Part shown: positions 22,608 to 35,063 of the stretch, piece after piece
Layout: each line of letters starts with the position of its first letter
Numbering within the stretch: position 1 is the first letter of the stretch
Origin: Anaeramoeba flamelloides
Taxonomy: Eukaryota > Metamonada > Anaeramoebidae
Reading direction: 5' to 3'
Assembly: GCA_027625915.1 (NCBI GenBank)
Contig: JANTQA010000047.1
Location: 17,918,001-17,982,000 of the forward strand
Length of the DNA stretch: 64,000 nucleotides
Notes under the pieces: model-generated
What the model was told of the DNA's origin: nothing
Databases searched by the model: none
Seen by the model: only the letters and a program-made list of their open reading frames with translations
Program-made: the position numbers and the translations under genes

Positions 22608-25600
22608 TTAATTATTAGAATTAATATATCTTTGTATTAAAGAAATGTCTACTTGAGAAAATTTATCTTTCAAATATATCTCTTCAATATTCTCGCCTAT
22701 GACAGGATAAAAGGTACCAATACAAAATATGATTTGCCTTTTCATTGTTTTATCTCCAGATGTAAGTATAACTGCAAAGCTATCTAAAATACTTTCCAAT
22801 TTGGGCTGCAAATCATTTTTATTTAATTTAACTGACAGCTTTTTCAATAAAAGAATTGAAATATAAATAAGGTTTTTGTTTTCTGTTTTAAAATATTTTA
22901 ATATAATTGACAAAACGGTTTGGGGGTCTAAGACTTGGATTAATTCATGAATTGTTTCTTCATAACTTTGGCATATTTTGATATCAGCAACATCGCGAAA
23001 GGATTGAATAAAGAAATGTGTAATATCCTTAGTTTTTGGTGGGAAATACGATGCCTGGTTTTTGATGATTAATTTTAAAAGCTTATCCATACTATAACTT
23101 AATTCCCTATCTTTATCTGATAGCATTGATATTATTACGGAAATGATTCTTAGGAAATGGTTATCCCAGACTTGTTCGAGGTTTTTATTTGATGTATCCT
23201 CAAGCAATTTTATTCCTTTAGATCGATGCTTACCTGTTGAAATCCATAAAATGACTTCTTCTAGGAAGTCTGTTACTTTTTCTTTGCCTCTTCCACTTCC
23301 ACTTCCTTTCCCACTTCCGCTTCCACTCCCCTTTTCACTTCCTTTCCCTCTGCCTTTGCCTTTGCCTTTGCCTCTTCCTCTCCCTCTTCCTCTCCCTCTC
23401 CCTCTTCCCCTTCCTTGACCTGTTTTTTTCAATACTTTCCCCTCTTTATTCCGAGGTGATAAATTTTCTGTTTTTACAGTTATTTTTTTTCTTTTTTTTT
23501 TATTTACGGTTGTAGTTTTCTTTTCTCCCATATTCCTTGGTGATAAGTTATCATTTTCTATTTGGTTGGGCTTTATCTCTGACTTTTTTTTCAATCCACT
23601 TCCTCTGACACTTCTTCTGACACTTCCTCTGCCTCTGCCTCTGCCCTTGCCTCGGCCTCTACCTTTTTTCACATTTGTTGGTGTTTTGAAGCCACTTACT
23701 TTTCTATTTATACCTGATTGGTTTTTTCGAGGAGATTTTTTTGTTAATACTTTTTCTTCACTTATTTTGGAAGATCGTTTTTTTGTTGTTGGTAATTTTT
23801 TAATATTTAATGGGCTAATTGGTTGAAAGTTTCTCGAAGACGTTTCTCTTTGCATTGCTCTACTCTGTGGCTGGACCGATTTCCCTTTAGCACGTTTATG
23901 TCTAATTGCCAATTTTCTTTGTGATCGAATTGACATTTTTTTTTTAGGAACACCTTTTTTATTCAAAGTGCTTTCTTGTAAATTACTATTTGGCAGATTA
24001 AGTTTTTTCACTTTTTGTGCCTGTGGTTTTAATTTGTTTTTTTTTTCTTTGGGATCGGTTTGGAATTTTAAATTTGTTTTTTTTTTTTTATTCTTTGGCG
24101 TATTTAATGTGTTATTTGTTAATTGTAATTCTAACTTGATAGTAATATTAGGATCAAGATCTTGGAGCATAAAAGCAATTTTAATTCTGCTTGGCTTTGT
24201 TAAATTTTTAACATGAAGGAAAAAATTGTCTGGATGTCTTTCATGCAAGGTTCGATAAAGCTTTGTCAATTCAGAATCATTTGAATATTTGATTGTTTCT
24301 AATAAGGCCTTTGTTTGGTTAATTATTAAAAACATGTGCTTTTCATCTTCTAAATAATCGGATTGCCCCCCAACCAAATCAAACATCAACCCAATTAAAT
24401 TTTTTTCGGTTTGGCTAAGTTCCTTCATTTCGATTGGCTTTTGTTTACCCTTGGGCTTGACGCCTTGTTTGAGTTTCGTTGTTTGAGAGCGTTGTTGAAG
24501 TGTGCGTGATGGTTTGGTATTTTTTTTCACTTTATTTCTGTTGCTTAAAGTTGATTTATTTGGAGTTATAGTGTTAAATGGTTTTTTATTTTGTGGTGTT
24601 TGCTTTAAGCGTTGTTTTTCTGAAGAATTTTGAATAAAAGTTGAAAAGTTTGATCTCTTTTGTGGAGTAAAATTTGCTCTTCCCGTAGACACCGATCTAT
24701 TTTGATAATAATTTCGTCTTTTTAATCTTCCAGATCGACTTTTTTTATTAGGATCTTTTTCATTTGGACTTTGTTCTTCCTTTTGAAATTGGATATGAAT
24801 ATTTTGAAATGATCAGAGTAATAAATATATTAAAATTAAAGATCGAAAATTAATAAAGATAAATAATATATATTTAAGGATCTATTTGTTTTTTAGAAAT
24901 CCTTTAGAAATACCAAAAAAAAAAATGCAAAAAATAATAAAAATAAAAAAAATTCAAACAAATTGAGTAGCGATATCTTCATTCATAATATTTCTTTTTG
25001 TTGTTGAGTCTTGTTTTAAAATTAATAATTTTCCTGCTTGTGGAAAATGATAATAATACGACCAAATAGCTCTCCTAGCTTCCTTTCTAGCCTCAGAACT
25101 CTTGTCCTTAAGAAAAAAATTTAAAACTTTTTCAATTTTTTTTTTTTTTTGAACCAAGCATGATGTTGGATATCTGTCCAACATTATTCCAATGTATCCA
25201 GAGCATTTCCCACGTAATAATTGGTTTTTGTGTGTTAAATAATTTTCAATTATCAAAATCAAATCTGGTATTTGATGTATTAAAAGAATTTCTTTCAGAC
25301 AATTATCACCTAATTCAATGATCACATGATTAGAATTTGCAATTAAATTTAAAATATCCGACATGAATTTATTGAAAAACGGTATAAATTCATCCGACAT
25401 TTCGTTGGCTAAATGTACAAGCAAATTACAAATGGCTTTAATAATTGAAGATCGAAGATCTCTTAGTTGTTCAATAAATAATGCATAAAATCGTTGTAAA
25501 TGATCATTGAATGTATCATATTTTGTTGCTTTACCATTTAAGATTGCTTGGAATTTCCCCAGTGCTTGGGCCCGTGGTTCCCATTGCTCTCCTTTATTTT

Positions 25601-28600
25601 TATCAAGAATATCATAAATTTTGTTCATTGATGTTTCTAAGTGATCTTTATCATAAATCTATTTTAATTCAAATATTTTTGTAAATTGTTAATTATTTGG
25701 AGAGAAAAAAGGGAAAAAGTTGAGTAATATTCTTTTAATAAACAATTATAAAATGATTTTATTAGTTAATTGGTTCGGTTTTTTCTAATATGTATTTAAT
25801 TAGATTTCATAATTAAATACATGAAAAAAAAAAAAATAAAGATTTCGAATTAAAAATATTTTAAATCTTAGAAATGTGATTTTCTCAAGAAACGAAAAAA
25901 ATTTAAAAATTTGTAATAAAATTTTGATGAAACTTTTGTTGTTGTTGTTTTTTTTTTGATTTAATTAAACGTTGAACTCTGATCATATGTTTGAATAAAT
26001 CTTAAAATGTGAATTTACGTTGGATTTTGATAGTAGGTATTAATTACACTATTATATTATTTCTCATTTCTTTTATTGTTTTTTTCTTTTTTGAATTCTT
26101 ATTTTTTTCGTGATTGTTTAAATTATAAATGAAAAAATATTTAACTGTTCAGAAAAATTGTTAAATAACGAATAAAATTTTTTTAATATAAATAGTAAAG
26201 TTCAAGAAATATAGCTATTTCGCTTGGGGTAGAGGTTTTTAAATTGAAGTTCAAAATAAATGAATTTAACTTTATTTTTAAGTTAGATCAAAGTTATGAT
26301 CATCAGCTTTAGATTAAAAATCCTCGTTCTGGACACAAGTGATTGTAGAAACAACTTTTTACCTTTTTTTCAAAAATGTTTTTGAAATAAATTGAAATTT
26401 TTCTCATTTTTCAGGTATTCAAGTTCCTTATTATCATGGGAAACTACATATTTGAGAAGGAATATAAAAAAAAAAAAAAATTAGTCTAACTTTAAAATGT
26501 AAGTTAAATTCATTTATTTTTTTCTTCTGAAAAATTTAATACCTCGGGTGAAACGGAAGTAAACTATTTTTTAGTCATATCTGTTAAGTTTTCGTAGAGT
26601 TCAATCAATTGCCATAGAGAGAAATGAAGTTGAGTATAAATTTTGGGGTGTGGTAATAGTTTAACGAATATAGCGGATGCGAATTAATTGATAATTCTTT
26701 TATCAAGTTTATCTATAAATGTAGAAAAAAATAATATTTCTATTTCAAATTTCAAATAAATTAATTGTTAAGGAAAAAGTTCAAACATGGTTAAAAATTT
26801 AAATATTATTTTTTTTTAAAAATAATTTAAAAGAATAATAGAAATTATCAACAAAATTAAAAAATTTAATTCACTTTTTTCTTTTAATATTTTTTATGAA
26901 AGTTTTTTTTCAAAATGGAATTCAAAGAAATAGAAATATGAATATTTAATATTAAATTTAATGACACATACATTTTGAAATCTTTTTATGGAATTTAGTT
27001 TCTTTTTTTATTTTGTATAAAAATAAAAATTTTTTTAAAATATAAAAGAAAATTCTTTATTTTTTTTAGGTTTTGTTATCTTCATAATTTATTTTTATTC
27101 TTTGTAAGTAATTCAAAAATGTATAAAATACCAAAATTAATATTTTGTAATTTTGATCACTAAAATTTTAAATTTAAACAAATTTTAAAAAATATCAGTT
27201 CATTTTCTTGTTATTTTAATAAAGAATCAAAGAAAGCCAAAGAAATAATGGAAATTGGAAATACTAATCTTATTTTATATTAAATAAAATCGGAATTAAT
27301 TATTTTCTGTTTAATTTAGAAAATATTATTATTATTATTATTTGAATTATAATTTTCTTTATTATTTTAGTTTTTTGATTTCTTTTGGTTTTATTAGAAT
27401 CCTTGGGTTTTGTTGGTTTTATTAAGGCTTAGAATCATCAATTATATTTTATTTTAACATAATAGCATTATTTATTCTTAAAAAATTAATTGAAATTATC
27501 ATTTTATGTTTATAGAAATTTGTTAATTGTTTCATAGAATACTTTTTAAAATCAAAATTTTTTGAATAAAGTTGGTTGATTTAGAATCCAAAAAAATATT
27601 TTCAAAAGAATCAAATAAACAATATATTGATTGAAAAAAAGTAAAGACAAAACGTTGTAAAAAGTATTCTGAAACTTTTTGTGTTTTATTTTTTCAACCA
27701 TTGTAAATCTCCTTTTGAAAACAGTTTATTTTCGCCTTTTTTTACATAAAATTATTATGAAGATTAATAATAAAAAAAAAATTGCGAAAAAGTAATATTT
27801 TTTTGAATCTTTGAAACATGAAAAGATTTGAAAGATAAAAAAACTTGGTAAATCCGTTTTTAAAAAAGTATGAAAAAAAATTTTTTCAAAAAGGGTTCGA
27901 TAAAATAGTCGTTAGCCCCTCAATAAAATTATTTCCGGATCCAATTTAAAAACTTTTTTATCACAGTCTTTTTTTAAAACAAGTCTAATTACCCTTATTT
28001 ATAAATTTTATAAACAATTTTCTTCCAAAAAGCTTAATCATTAAATGTGAAAATTTTCAATAAAATCAATTCTTCTTTTATGTTTCCAAACAACAAAAAA
28101 AAAAAAAAAAATGAGGAAATTGAAAATTAGGATTAATTTGCGTGAAATTTGAAAATTTAAAAAGCAGATGTTTCTTTTTTTTTTGTCAAAAAATATAATA
28201 AAAGAAAGTAAAAAAGTTGCGAATGTTATTTGAAAATACATACCTCAACAGCAGGAATTTTTTGATGAAGTTTGCTCCAACCCTGGATAGAGACTTTTTT
28301 TGTATGTAAATAGATATGGTTGTTGGTACTGATCTTTTTTGTTGGTGACTGTTTTGATCTTGATTTTGAAAAATTATTTGTTTTTGTTTTTGTTTTTGTT
28401 TTTGAAAAGTTAAGAACTTTTTGGCTACTTTTTTGAGATTTTGGGTTAAGAGATTTTTTCTTTCCTAACGCCTTTAGTGTTTTTAAATCAATTGTTTCCA
28501 TTTTACCTTTTGTTAGTTTGATCCAATTTGTTTGTGAAATCACATTTGTTTCAGCAAATTTTTCCTTACACATCAGAAAATGTCGTTTATCCAACATAAT

Positions 28601-28750
28601 TTTAAGTTTATTAGATAAAGATGTTCCAGCAAATCTTTGAAATTTTTCATATGAATGATTTAGGTTTAAAAATGAAAAGAGAAAAAAAAAAAAGAATTTA
28701 TGATAAAATATAAAAAAAAAAGAAAAGTTTAGTAAAGTAAATCATTTTTC

Positions 28751-28783
<33 letters not shown>

Positions 28784-29649
28784 GATGAAAGGATCGAAAG
28801 AAAAGGAAATATTTTTAAACAAACAAAGCATTTCTGAAAAAAATATTCTAGGGTTGATTTTTAATTTTAAAATTGTCTGGTTGTGTTGACTTTTGAGATA
28901 TTGTGTTAAAAAAAAAAATTATTTCAATTTTTTGTTTCTTTCGGAAAGGAAGAAAAAGGTTTTCAAATTTGTTGAACTAAAGGCCAAAATACTAAACTAA
29001 ACACAATTGAAAATTGAAAAGTTTTGTGTTGAAAAGGAAATTTTCAAAATTAAAATAAAAAAAAAATAAGAAGGTAAAAAAAAAAAAAAAAAAAAAAACA
29101 TTACGAATAAATGAGTGCTAATGAATTCAAAACCTCCTTTTGCACTGAAGTGTTATTGTCGTAAATTAAAATAGCCAATTTTGGAAGAAGAGAAAGGATC
29201 GGGAAATCATTCATGTTATATTCAAGAGAGGGTGAGAAACATTTCAAAATGCCAACCCTGACGGCAGGGTTTGTGGAATAAAAATAACGAGAGCACATTT
29301 GAAGAGAGGCCTGTGTGCCATAGTACCCAATGGTTGTTTGGATAGTTCTTGTAACGATGATCCTTATTTCTTCTTTGGGATGATCAAAATAAGGCATCAA
29401 CCCAATAGCTATTGTTTTCCATAATTGTAAGATCCTTTTATATTCATTGTCCAACAATGTTTGGATCCCGGTTAGGATTGGAACCAAGACTGTTGGATCG
29501 TTTGTTCCTTTCATAAGCAATTGGTAGGTTGATTTCACAAGATACAACAATTCTTGGTTTTTGAATTTTGTATTTTGGATTGCTGATTTGTAATGAAGTG
29601 CTCCTTCTTGTTGTGAAGACAAGTCTGTTTTAATTGTTGTTTGAAGCAT
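22608..29649 (-). CDS. CLASP: CLASP family microtubule-associated protein (TOG array)
   Basis: Four exons, 29649-29105, 28634-28244, 25658-24960 and 24779-22608, join in phase to 1268 residues. CLASPs bind tubulin through TOG domains and promote microtubule rescue at plus ends, cortex and kinetochores. Exon 1 is a TOG-like HEAT repeat array. Exon 2 is a Lys/Ser linker. The exon 2/3 join reads KIPAVE|IYDKDHLETSMNKIYDIL and matches the conserved VPVVQIYSSRDLEESINKI start of CLASP TOG2. Exon 3 carries the rest of TOG2 (SEARKEARRAIWSYYYHFP, family SEARIEARKCYWGFHSHF). Exon 4 has SRSGRLKRRN, a basic Ser/Lys region, two Arg-Gly arrays (about residues 917-940 and 995-1045) and a C-terminal TOG (1046-1268; VWDNHFLRIISVIISMLSDKD) like the CLIP-binding end of animal CLASPs. 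Donors are GTAATG, GTATGT and an unusual GTTTGA. It is shorter than human CLASP1 (about 1538 residues). Confidence 0.9.
23281..23670 (-). repeat. Arg-Gly / Lys-Gly coding minisatellites in CLASP
   Basis: Two hexamer-based arrays (about 23281-23415 and 23590-23670) encode GRGRGRGRGKGKGKG and SGSGKGSGSG type repeats. Their plus strand is CCTCTN-rich and markedly more GC-rich than the surroundings. Arg-Gly tracts are often RNA-binding or methylated, but here a role is only inferred. A Pro/Leu run on the opposite strand is a shadow. Confidence 0.85.
25659..28243 (-). other. 2.59-kb CLASP intron 2
   Basis: The donor is GAG|GTATGT at 28243 and the acceptor AAATAG at 25659. It includes a roughly 320-bp inverted-repeat element at 26226-26548. 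No exon-like stretch was seen in the rest. Confidence 0.75.
26226..26548. mobile_element. Inverted-repeat MITE inside CLASP intron 2
   Basis: The left part reads GGGTAGAGGTTTTTAAATTG, then AATAAATGAATTTAACTT. The right part is its inverse, AAGTTAAATTCATTTATT, then AATTTAATACCTCGGGTG. The arms are about 45 bp and include an exact AATAAATGAATTTAACTT core. The inside is non-coding. Confidence 0.7.
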
Positions 29650-30119
29650 TTTTCAAAGTGTAATTTTAGGTTTGGGTTCAGAATTTAAAAAAGTAGAAAA
29701 AGAAAAGGAGATGCATTTTTTTATTTGATTGTTCTTAAATTTTTGAAAAGAATCTGTTTTTGTTTTTTTTTTTTAAAAAAGAAAAAAAAAGATAGTTTAA
29801 GCACGTACTGTCTGAAAAAAGAAGTTGAAAAATATTTTTTAAAGACATTATAAAATTACAAATAAAGAAAAAAATACAAGAAGGGAAAATTTAAAAAATG
29901 AAAAATTATTTTTTTTTAAGAATCCAAGTGACAGGTTTGCTCAAGTTTTGAACTGTTTATTTTTAAATTGTTTTTAGAATTTATAGAGTTGGTAGGTATT
30001 AGAATTAATACCAAGAACCTTTTTATAGACATTTAATATGTTCACTTTTTAACTCAATTTTTGATTTATAAATATTAAAAGTGAATTTCACTTTGAAGTT
30101 GAGACTATTAGTCAAAGCA

Positions 30120-30299
30120 ATGAACACTACAAACTGTTATTTATTGGTCTTCTTGTCAATCTTTTTCGAATTATTAATTTATTTATTCTATAGTTCTCAA
30201 ATCAAGGAGTATAAGTGCGAAAATTCTTGTACTAAGGGTGCTACCATTATTCTTAAATACTTATTTGACATAGAAAAAAACATTTACAATTTTCATTAA
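30120..30299 (+). CDS. Possible small secreted/membrane protein (doubtful)
   Basis: ATG at 30120 opens 59 codons: MNTTNCYLLVFLSIFFELLI, then a Cys-containing segment YKCENSCTKGATIILKYLF. The start resembles a signal peptide or membrane anchor. There is no family match and no neighbour support. It could be chance in AT-rich DNA, or a first exon. Confidence 0.2.
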   Translation: MNTTNCYLLVFLSIFFELLIYLFYSSQIKEYKCENSCTKGATIILKYLFDIEKNIYNFH

Positions 30300-31006
30300 T
30301 GATTTGTACTAATTAAAACGAAATCAACATAAGGTGTATGTTAGATATCTAAAAGTCAATATTTAAAATTCTGATATTTTTTGAAAAAAGTTCAAAGAAT
30401 TATATTCAATACCCAATATAAATCATTGACAATCATTATTGTGAATTTAACTTTATTGGTTTTGGAATAGTGTTTCTTTTGCACTTTTTGAGTTCTTGGG
30501 GATTATTTTAGTTTTTTTCTTTCATTAGATCAAGTCTATTTTTACAAAAGGGTGTTATCATATCCTTAATTTGCCAAATTTGTGTATGAATAGAAAACTA
30601 TTACAAATTCGATTAAAGAAAATAAAATAGATTTTCTACCAAGATAAAAAATATATTTCAAATTGAAGAAATCTAATTATTTTGGAAATATAAAACAAAA
30701 AAAATTGAATTTTTGTTATTGAATTTTTGGATTTTTTTTATTGTGAAAATTTGAATTTTTTTTTTTTATTGATTTTTTGTTTTTTAGGATAACATGAATT
30801 TTTTTTATCAATTGTTTTTTTCTTTGATAGAGATACCAGGATTTTTTTTTTTAGTAATAGAATTTTTTAAACAATAGTTAGTTAAATTTCAGATTATATT
30901 TTTATGAGGGGGGGGGGGATGAAATTACCAAAATATATAGGAACTTGAAATAAATATTTAAACTTTTTACTTGAAAAATAATGGTTTTATTATTTAATAT
31001 AAACCC

Positions 31007-31510
31007 TATTCCAAAAATTTGGACACACCCAAAATCAAAATTAAGAAAAAAAAACAAATATATTATATTTCCAAAACCAAAATATAACAGCATATTTAAG
31101 TAACCAAGTATTGATATTTTTATAAGTAATCATTTTCATCTAAATAAAAGAAAAAAAAGATAAATCGAAAAAATAAAAATATGATTGTCCAAATTATTGA
31201 AAGGAGTTAAAAAAAATATATTGGAGACTTCGTTGATATTACACGGGCACTTGTTGATTGATCAACTGATAAGATACCATCGACCAATTTTATATGATTT
31301 TTCAATTGAACAAACTCAACACTAACACTTCTATCGACCATCAAAAAATATTTACAGATCTTAGGAAACAGATTACATAACTGGAAAAAATGGAATGAAA
31401 ACAAAAGAGAAAAGACCAAAAATGAAATATTTTGTAAAAACAGAATTATTTACAAATTGGAGTAATGCCTTGTATTGTTATTCTTTTAACTGTTTAAACC
31501 GTGCCCACCT
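31007..31510. mobile_element. R2 element, degenerate copy
   Basis: Starts ATTCCAAAAATTTGGACACA and later carries ACCATCGACCAATTTTATAT, ACAAACTCAACACTAACA and TATTGTTATTCTTTTAACTG, collinear with 54470-54700. It holds no intact gene. Confidence 0.5.
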
Positions 31511-31654
31511 TTTTTTAAATGAAAATCCCCGTTCTTGGATGGTTGATGGATTATCTACTTCAACGATATCTTTCAACTCTTTTCAATTTTTTTCAATTGG
31601 GATAATATCAATGAAGTGGGCTGAAAATTAATGAATTATAAAGTAAGTTTAACT

Positions 31655-31821
31655 TTAGAAGCAAAACTTTTAACGAAATTTAAGGTACAATAAAAATCTC
31701 AAATTAAGGCACAAAATTCAGATTCTAATAAAATAAATTGTAAACTAAAAAATTCCAAATTTTGTGCCGTAATTTGAGGTTTTTCTCTGCCTTAAATTTC
31801 GTTAAAAGTTTTGCCTTAAAA
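31655..31821. mobile_element. Foldback (hairpin) element
   Basis: Arms of about 62 bases face each other: the left starts TTAGAAGCAAAACTTTTAAC and ends CTCAAATTAAGGCACAAAAT, while the right starts ATTTTGTGCCGTAATTTGAG and ends CGTTAAAAGTTTTGCCTTAA. The loop is about 40 bases. It would form a long near-perfect hairpin in RNA. An open frame across the right arm (31762-31950) is incidental. Confidence 0.8.
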
Positions 31822-32606
31822 GTGGGACAGGCGATATTATATTTTCAATGGGTAGTTTTTAGATTATTTTTGATTTATGGGTTGGTGTATTGTCTTGAAG
31901 CAATTCCCATTTTTCAACCCGGTGGTTTTTTTCTTCTATGTGTGCGCTGAGAGTATGTTTGAGCGTATTTGTATAATTGACTTTTTTTTAAGAACCATTG
32001 TCTTGTTTGATTCACTCGAATTGTTGGAAATTTTCTAATTGTGGGCGATAGATAAACTGAAAATAAAAAAAAAAAAAAAAAAGTAATATACACTATATCT
32101 TCTGAATTTTTTTTTTATGGGTAATTCTCTTTTTGGTTAGATAATTAAATTTTAATAATCTTTTCCCCTTAATTAAAACTTTAGTTGGAAGTTAAGATAT
32201 ATCTGATATATCTGATATATACAATCTAAAAAACTGCCCAAAACTATTTAGTTTTTAATTTTCATGAGAAATCATATGTAAATTTTATTTTTGAATTTTC
32301 TTTAAAAAATTTTTTCTTAATAATACACAATGATAGATAAAAAAGTTTTAAATCGCCATTTTTGTTTCGGTAAGTCTGATAATAAATCAAAAATTTCTCA
32401 GAACAATGGAAATTCTAATGTTTTTTTTTAATCTTGCATTGCAGCTCCACTCACAAAGTTTACAATCCTCTAAAAATTGAAAGGGGGTAATTATGTGTGG
32501 GGTCTATTAGCTTGTTATTTTGGTCCTATTTTGATCGATCTTGGATTTGGTATTAATTTTAAGTGTGGTCCAAAAAGGTAATTTTTTGGCAAATTGTGTT
32601 TTTTTT

Positions 32607-33096
32607 ACTAGAGTGATCAAAATAATATTTTACCAAAGACTATAATCCGTGTTTCAAAAAAATAATCCGGGTCTTTTTTTTTTCTTCTTATTCTAACGGG
32701 GCATCAAATTCACCACTCAATAGTAAACCTAAGTTCAATTCAATTTTGAGAGTAAACATCCGGATATTATGAGTAAAATATAACTTCTGAATTTAATTGG
32801 TGAAAAATTTTTCATAAATTTTCTCATCTTTTTTGAAATTTTTTTATTTTTTTGATGATTAAAAATTTACTCAAAAATGTACTCTATTTTTTGAGATAAC
32901 TTTTCTAATTCGATCCTTCATTTTTAGAATTTATTTTTAATAATAATACTTTAAGAACCCAAGACCATATTTTTTTTTTAGGGTTTTTTGTTGGTTTCTT
33001 TGATTGGTTAATGAATAGGTCTTCTCTAACAAAAAACACTATTTTTATTTTGAAACACTGTTTAAACTTTTGTGTATGCATTATTTTGACAACAGT
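32607..33096. mobile_element. R4 MITE, inverted copy (490 bp)
   Basis: Both termini are present: ACTAGAGTGATCAAAATAAT on the left, and ATTATTTTGACAACAGT on the right. Inner motifs ACTATAATCCGTGTTTCAAA and TTTTGAAACACTGTTT repeat the R4 subterminal pattern. The body is the reverse of 18688-19169. Confidence 0.7.
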
Positions 33097-33634
33097 AAAT
33101 CTGAATGAAGATTATAAAATCCAGAGACTGGATGGTGTTTAATAATAAATTTTTGATTTTTTAGGTTGTTATTGTAATTTGTCTTAAAGTCTCATTGTAT
33201 TTCAAGCTTTTTCAATAAAAATTTTTTTTTATACAAGTAATTAAATAAAAGGAAAATGGAATTTTCAACAATAAACCTAAAAATCAATATCACCAATAAC
33301 CTACCTTCTATACTAAAAACCCTACACTCTCAATTTGGATTTTACAAAAAAAAAAAATAAATTTTGTTTTTCACAGTTATAAAGCTAGTATCAAAATTAA
33401 TATGCAATTGAATATCGATCAACAAAGAATCAAAATAAGATGTTATCCTACCTAGCATCAGATAATCTTTTTTCCCTTTTCAGGGATGTAAACCTTATGT
33501 TAATAATTTTGTCCTTCGAAATTTGATTGCTATTATATTAATGAGCAATTATTGATGATCCTTTATCTGGTAATATGTTTGATTTGTAAACTTCCGTCTT
33601 TTAGTGAAAATAATCATCATAATTTCTTCTCTTT

Positions 33635-34135
33635 ACTATTGTTACAATATCCTCTTCTTACTTATTAACAAATGATGAAAAATAAAAGCCCTCTTCTTTT
33701 TATTAGAAGACCTATCCATTAAAAGATCAAAGGAACCAACAATAAACCAAAAGTAAAGATTGTAGGGATTTCTTAAAGTTCTATTATTCAAAAGAAAAAT
33801 AGATTGAAAAATTAGGGATCAAATTGGAAATTTATATTTTAAAAATTCGAGTTATTTGCAGAAAATTTTTAATCAATCAAAAAATACTAAAAATTTAATA
33901 CAAAATGACAAAATTACGAAAAATTTCTATCAAATTCAATTCATAATTTAATATTTACTTTAAATATCAATGATTTGACCTTCGAAATTAATTTTTCCTT
34001 AGGTATACTATTGGATAGTGGGTAGATGTTTTTTTGGAACAAGAAGAAAAAAAAAGAATGGTTTTTCATGAAACTTGGTTTTTATGTAAGGTACACTTTT
34101 TTTTTGTCCACTCTGTTTATTTTAATGATCACTAT
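33635..34135. mobile_element. R4 MITE, third copy
   Basis: Same orientation as 18688-19169 (GGATCAAATTGGAAATTTAT, TTTGACCTTCGAAATTAA, AGGTATACTATTGGATAGTG). The right end is TTATTTTAATGATCACT. The left end is approximate. Confidence 0.6.
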
Positions 34136-35063
34136 TGAATTGGTGTTGTGTCTATTGGATGAGCTAAGAATCTAAAATGAAAGGAAGAAACAAAATTGAA
34201 AAACAAGATGATCAATTTCGTTTAGCTCCTATTTGATCGACTAACTCTTCTCTTTACTTGGAAAAAATTAAAAATTAAAAAGAGAAATCTTCTTTGAGTT
34301 GTTTCAGTCTTTAAAAATTGTATCACAACTTAGCCTCAGAAAGTTCATAAATTTTTGCAAAATGAAGGATCATAGCCAAATTATCTCTTTACTTTTGGTT
34401 CAAAGTATTTTAAATCATACTTTGTAGGAAGTGTGTTCCAAACAATCTTTCAAATTTAGATTACGAGACTTTTGGAAAAATTTGAAAAGTAAAAAGTTTG
34501 TAAAATGAGTCATGAAATTCACAGTGAATAAAAAGTGAAAAATTGAATTTAAACCAATAGTGTTTTTTTCTGATCTCCAAAACAAGAAATCAAAAAGTGA
34601 AAATTTGTATGAGTTTAATTTGTCACACGAAATTTTTTTTAGCCAATAATTTTATTTGATCCCATTATTTCAAAGATTAATGACAATTAATCTTAAATCT
34701 GCAAAGATTAAAGTTTTTTTTCATTTTTTTTTCATATTCTTCCTTTAAGGTTTGTATTTTAGTTTTTTTTTTTTTTTTTTTTTTCTTGTATTTTAGTTTT
34801 TTTTTTTTATTTTTATTTTTCTTTTTCTTCTTGTATTTTTTCGTTTTGGTATTTTTGTTTCCCTTTTCTATAATACTAAATCTATAATTTATAAATTTTT
34901 TTTTTTTTATTTGTTCGATAAACACCATCAATTATTTATTTTTCTAATTTTTTTTTAATTGATCTTTTCTTTTTATTTCTGATTATTTTTTTCCCCTTTT
35001 TTTTTCTAACAAAACAATAACAACATAAAAGGATTTTTCAATACTAATTAATTTTCACTTATC

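Larger units (their letters stand above)
29650..35063. other. 5.4-kb spacer between divergent CLASP and alpha-actinin
   Basis: Holds an R2 fragment (about 31007-31510), a foldback element (31655-31821), two R4 copies in opposite orientation (32607-33096 and 33635-34135), an 11-G run (30908-30918) and a T-rich tract (about 34755-34830). A pyrimidine-rich leader lies before the alpha-actinin ATG. The only candidate gene is the small frame at 30120-30299. Confidence 0.55.

Noticed and set aside
23143-23826. Pro-Leu repeat proteins on the plus strand
   Set aside because: Antisense of the CLASP Arg-Gly arrays.
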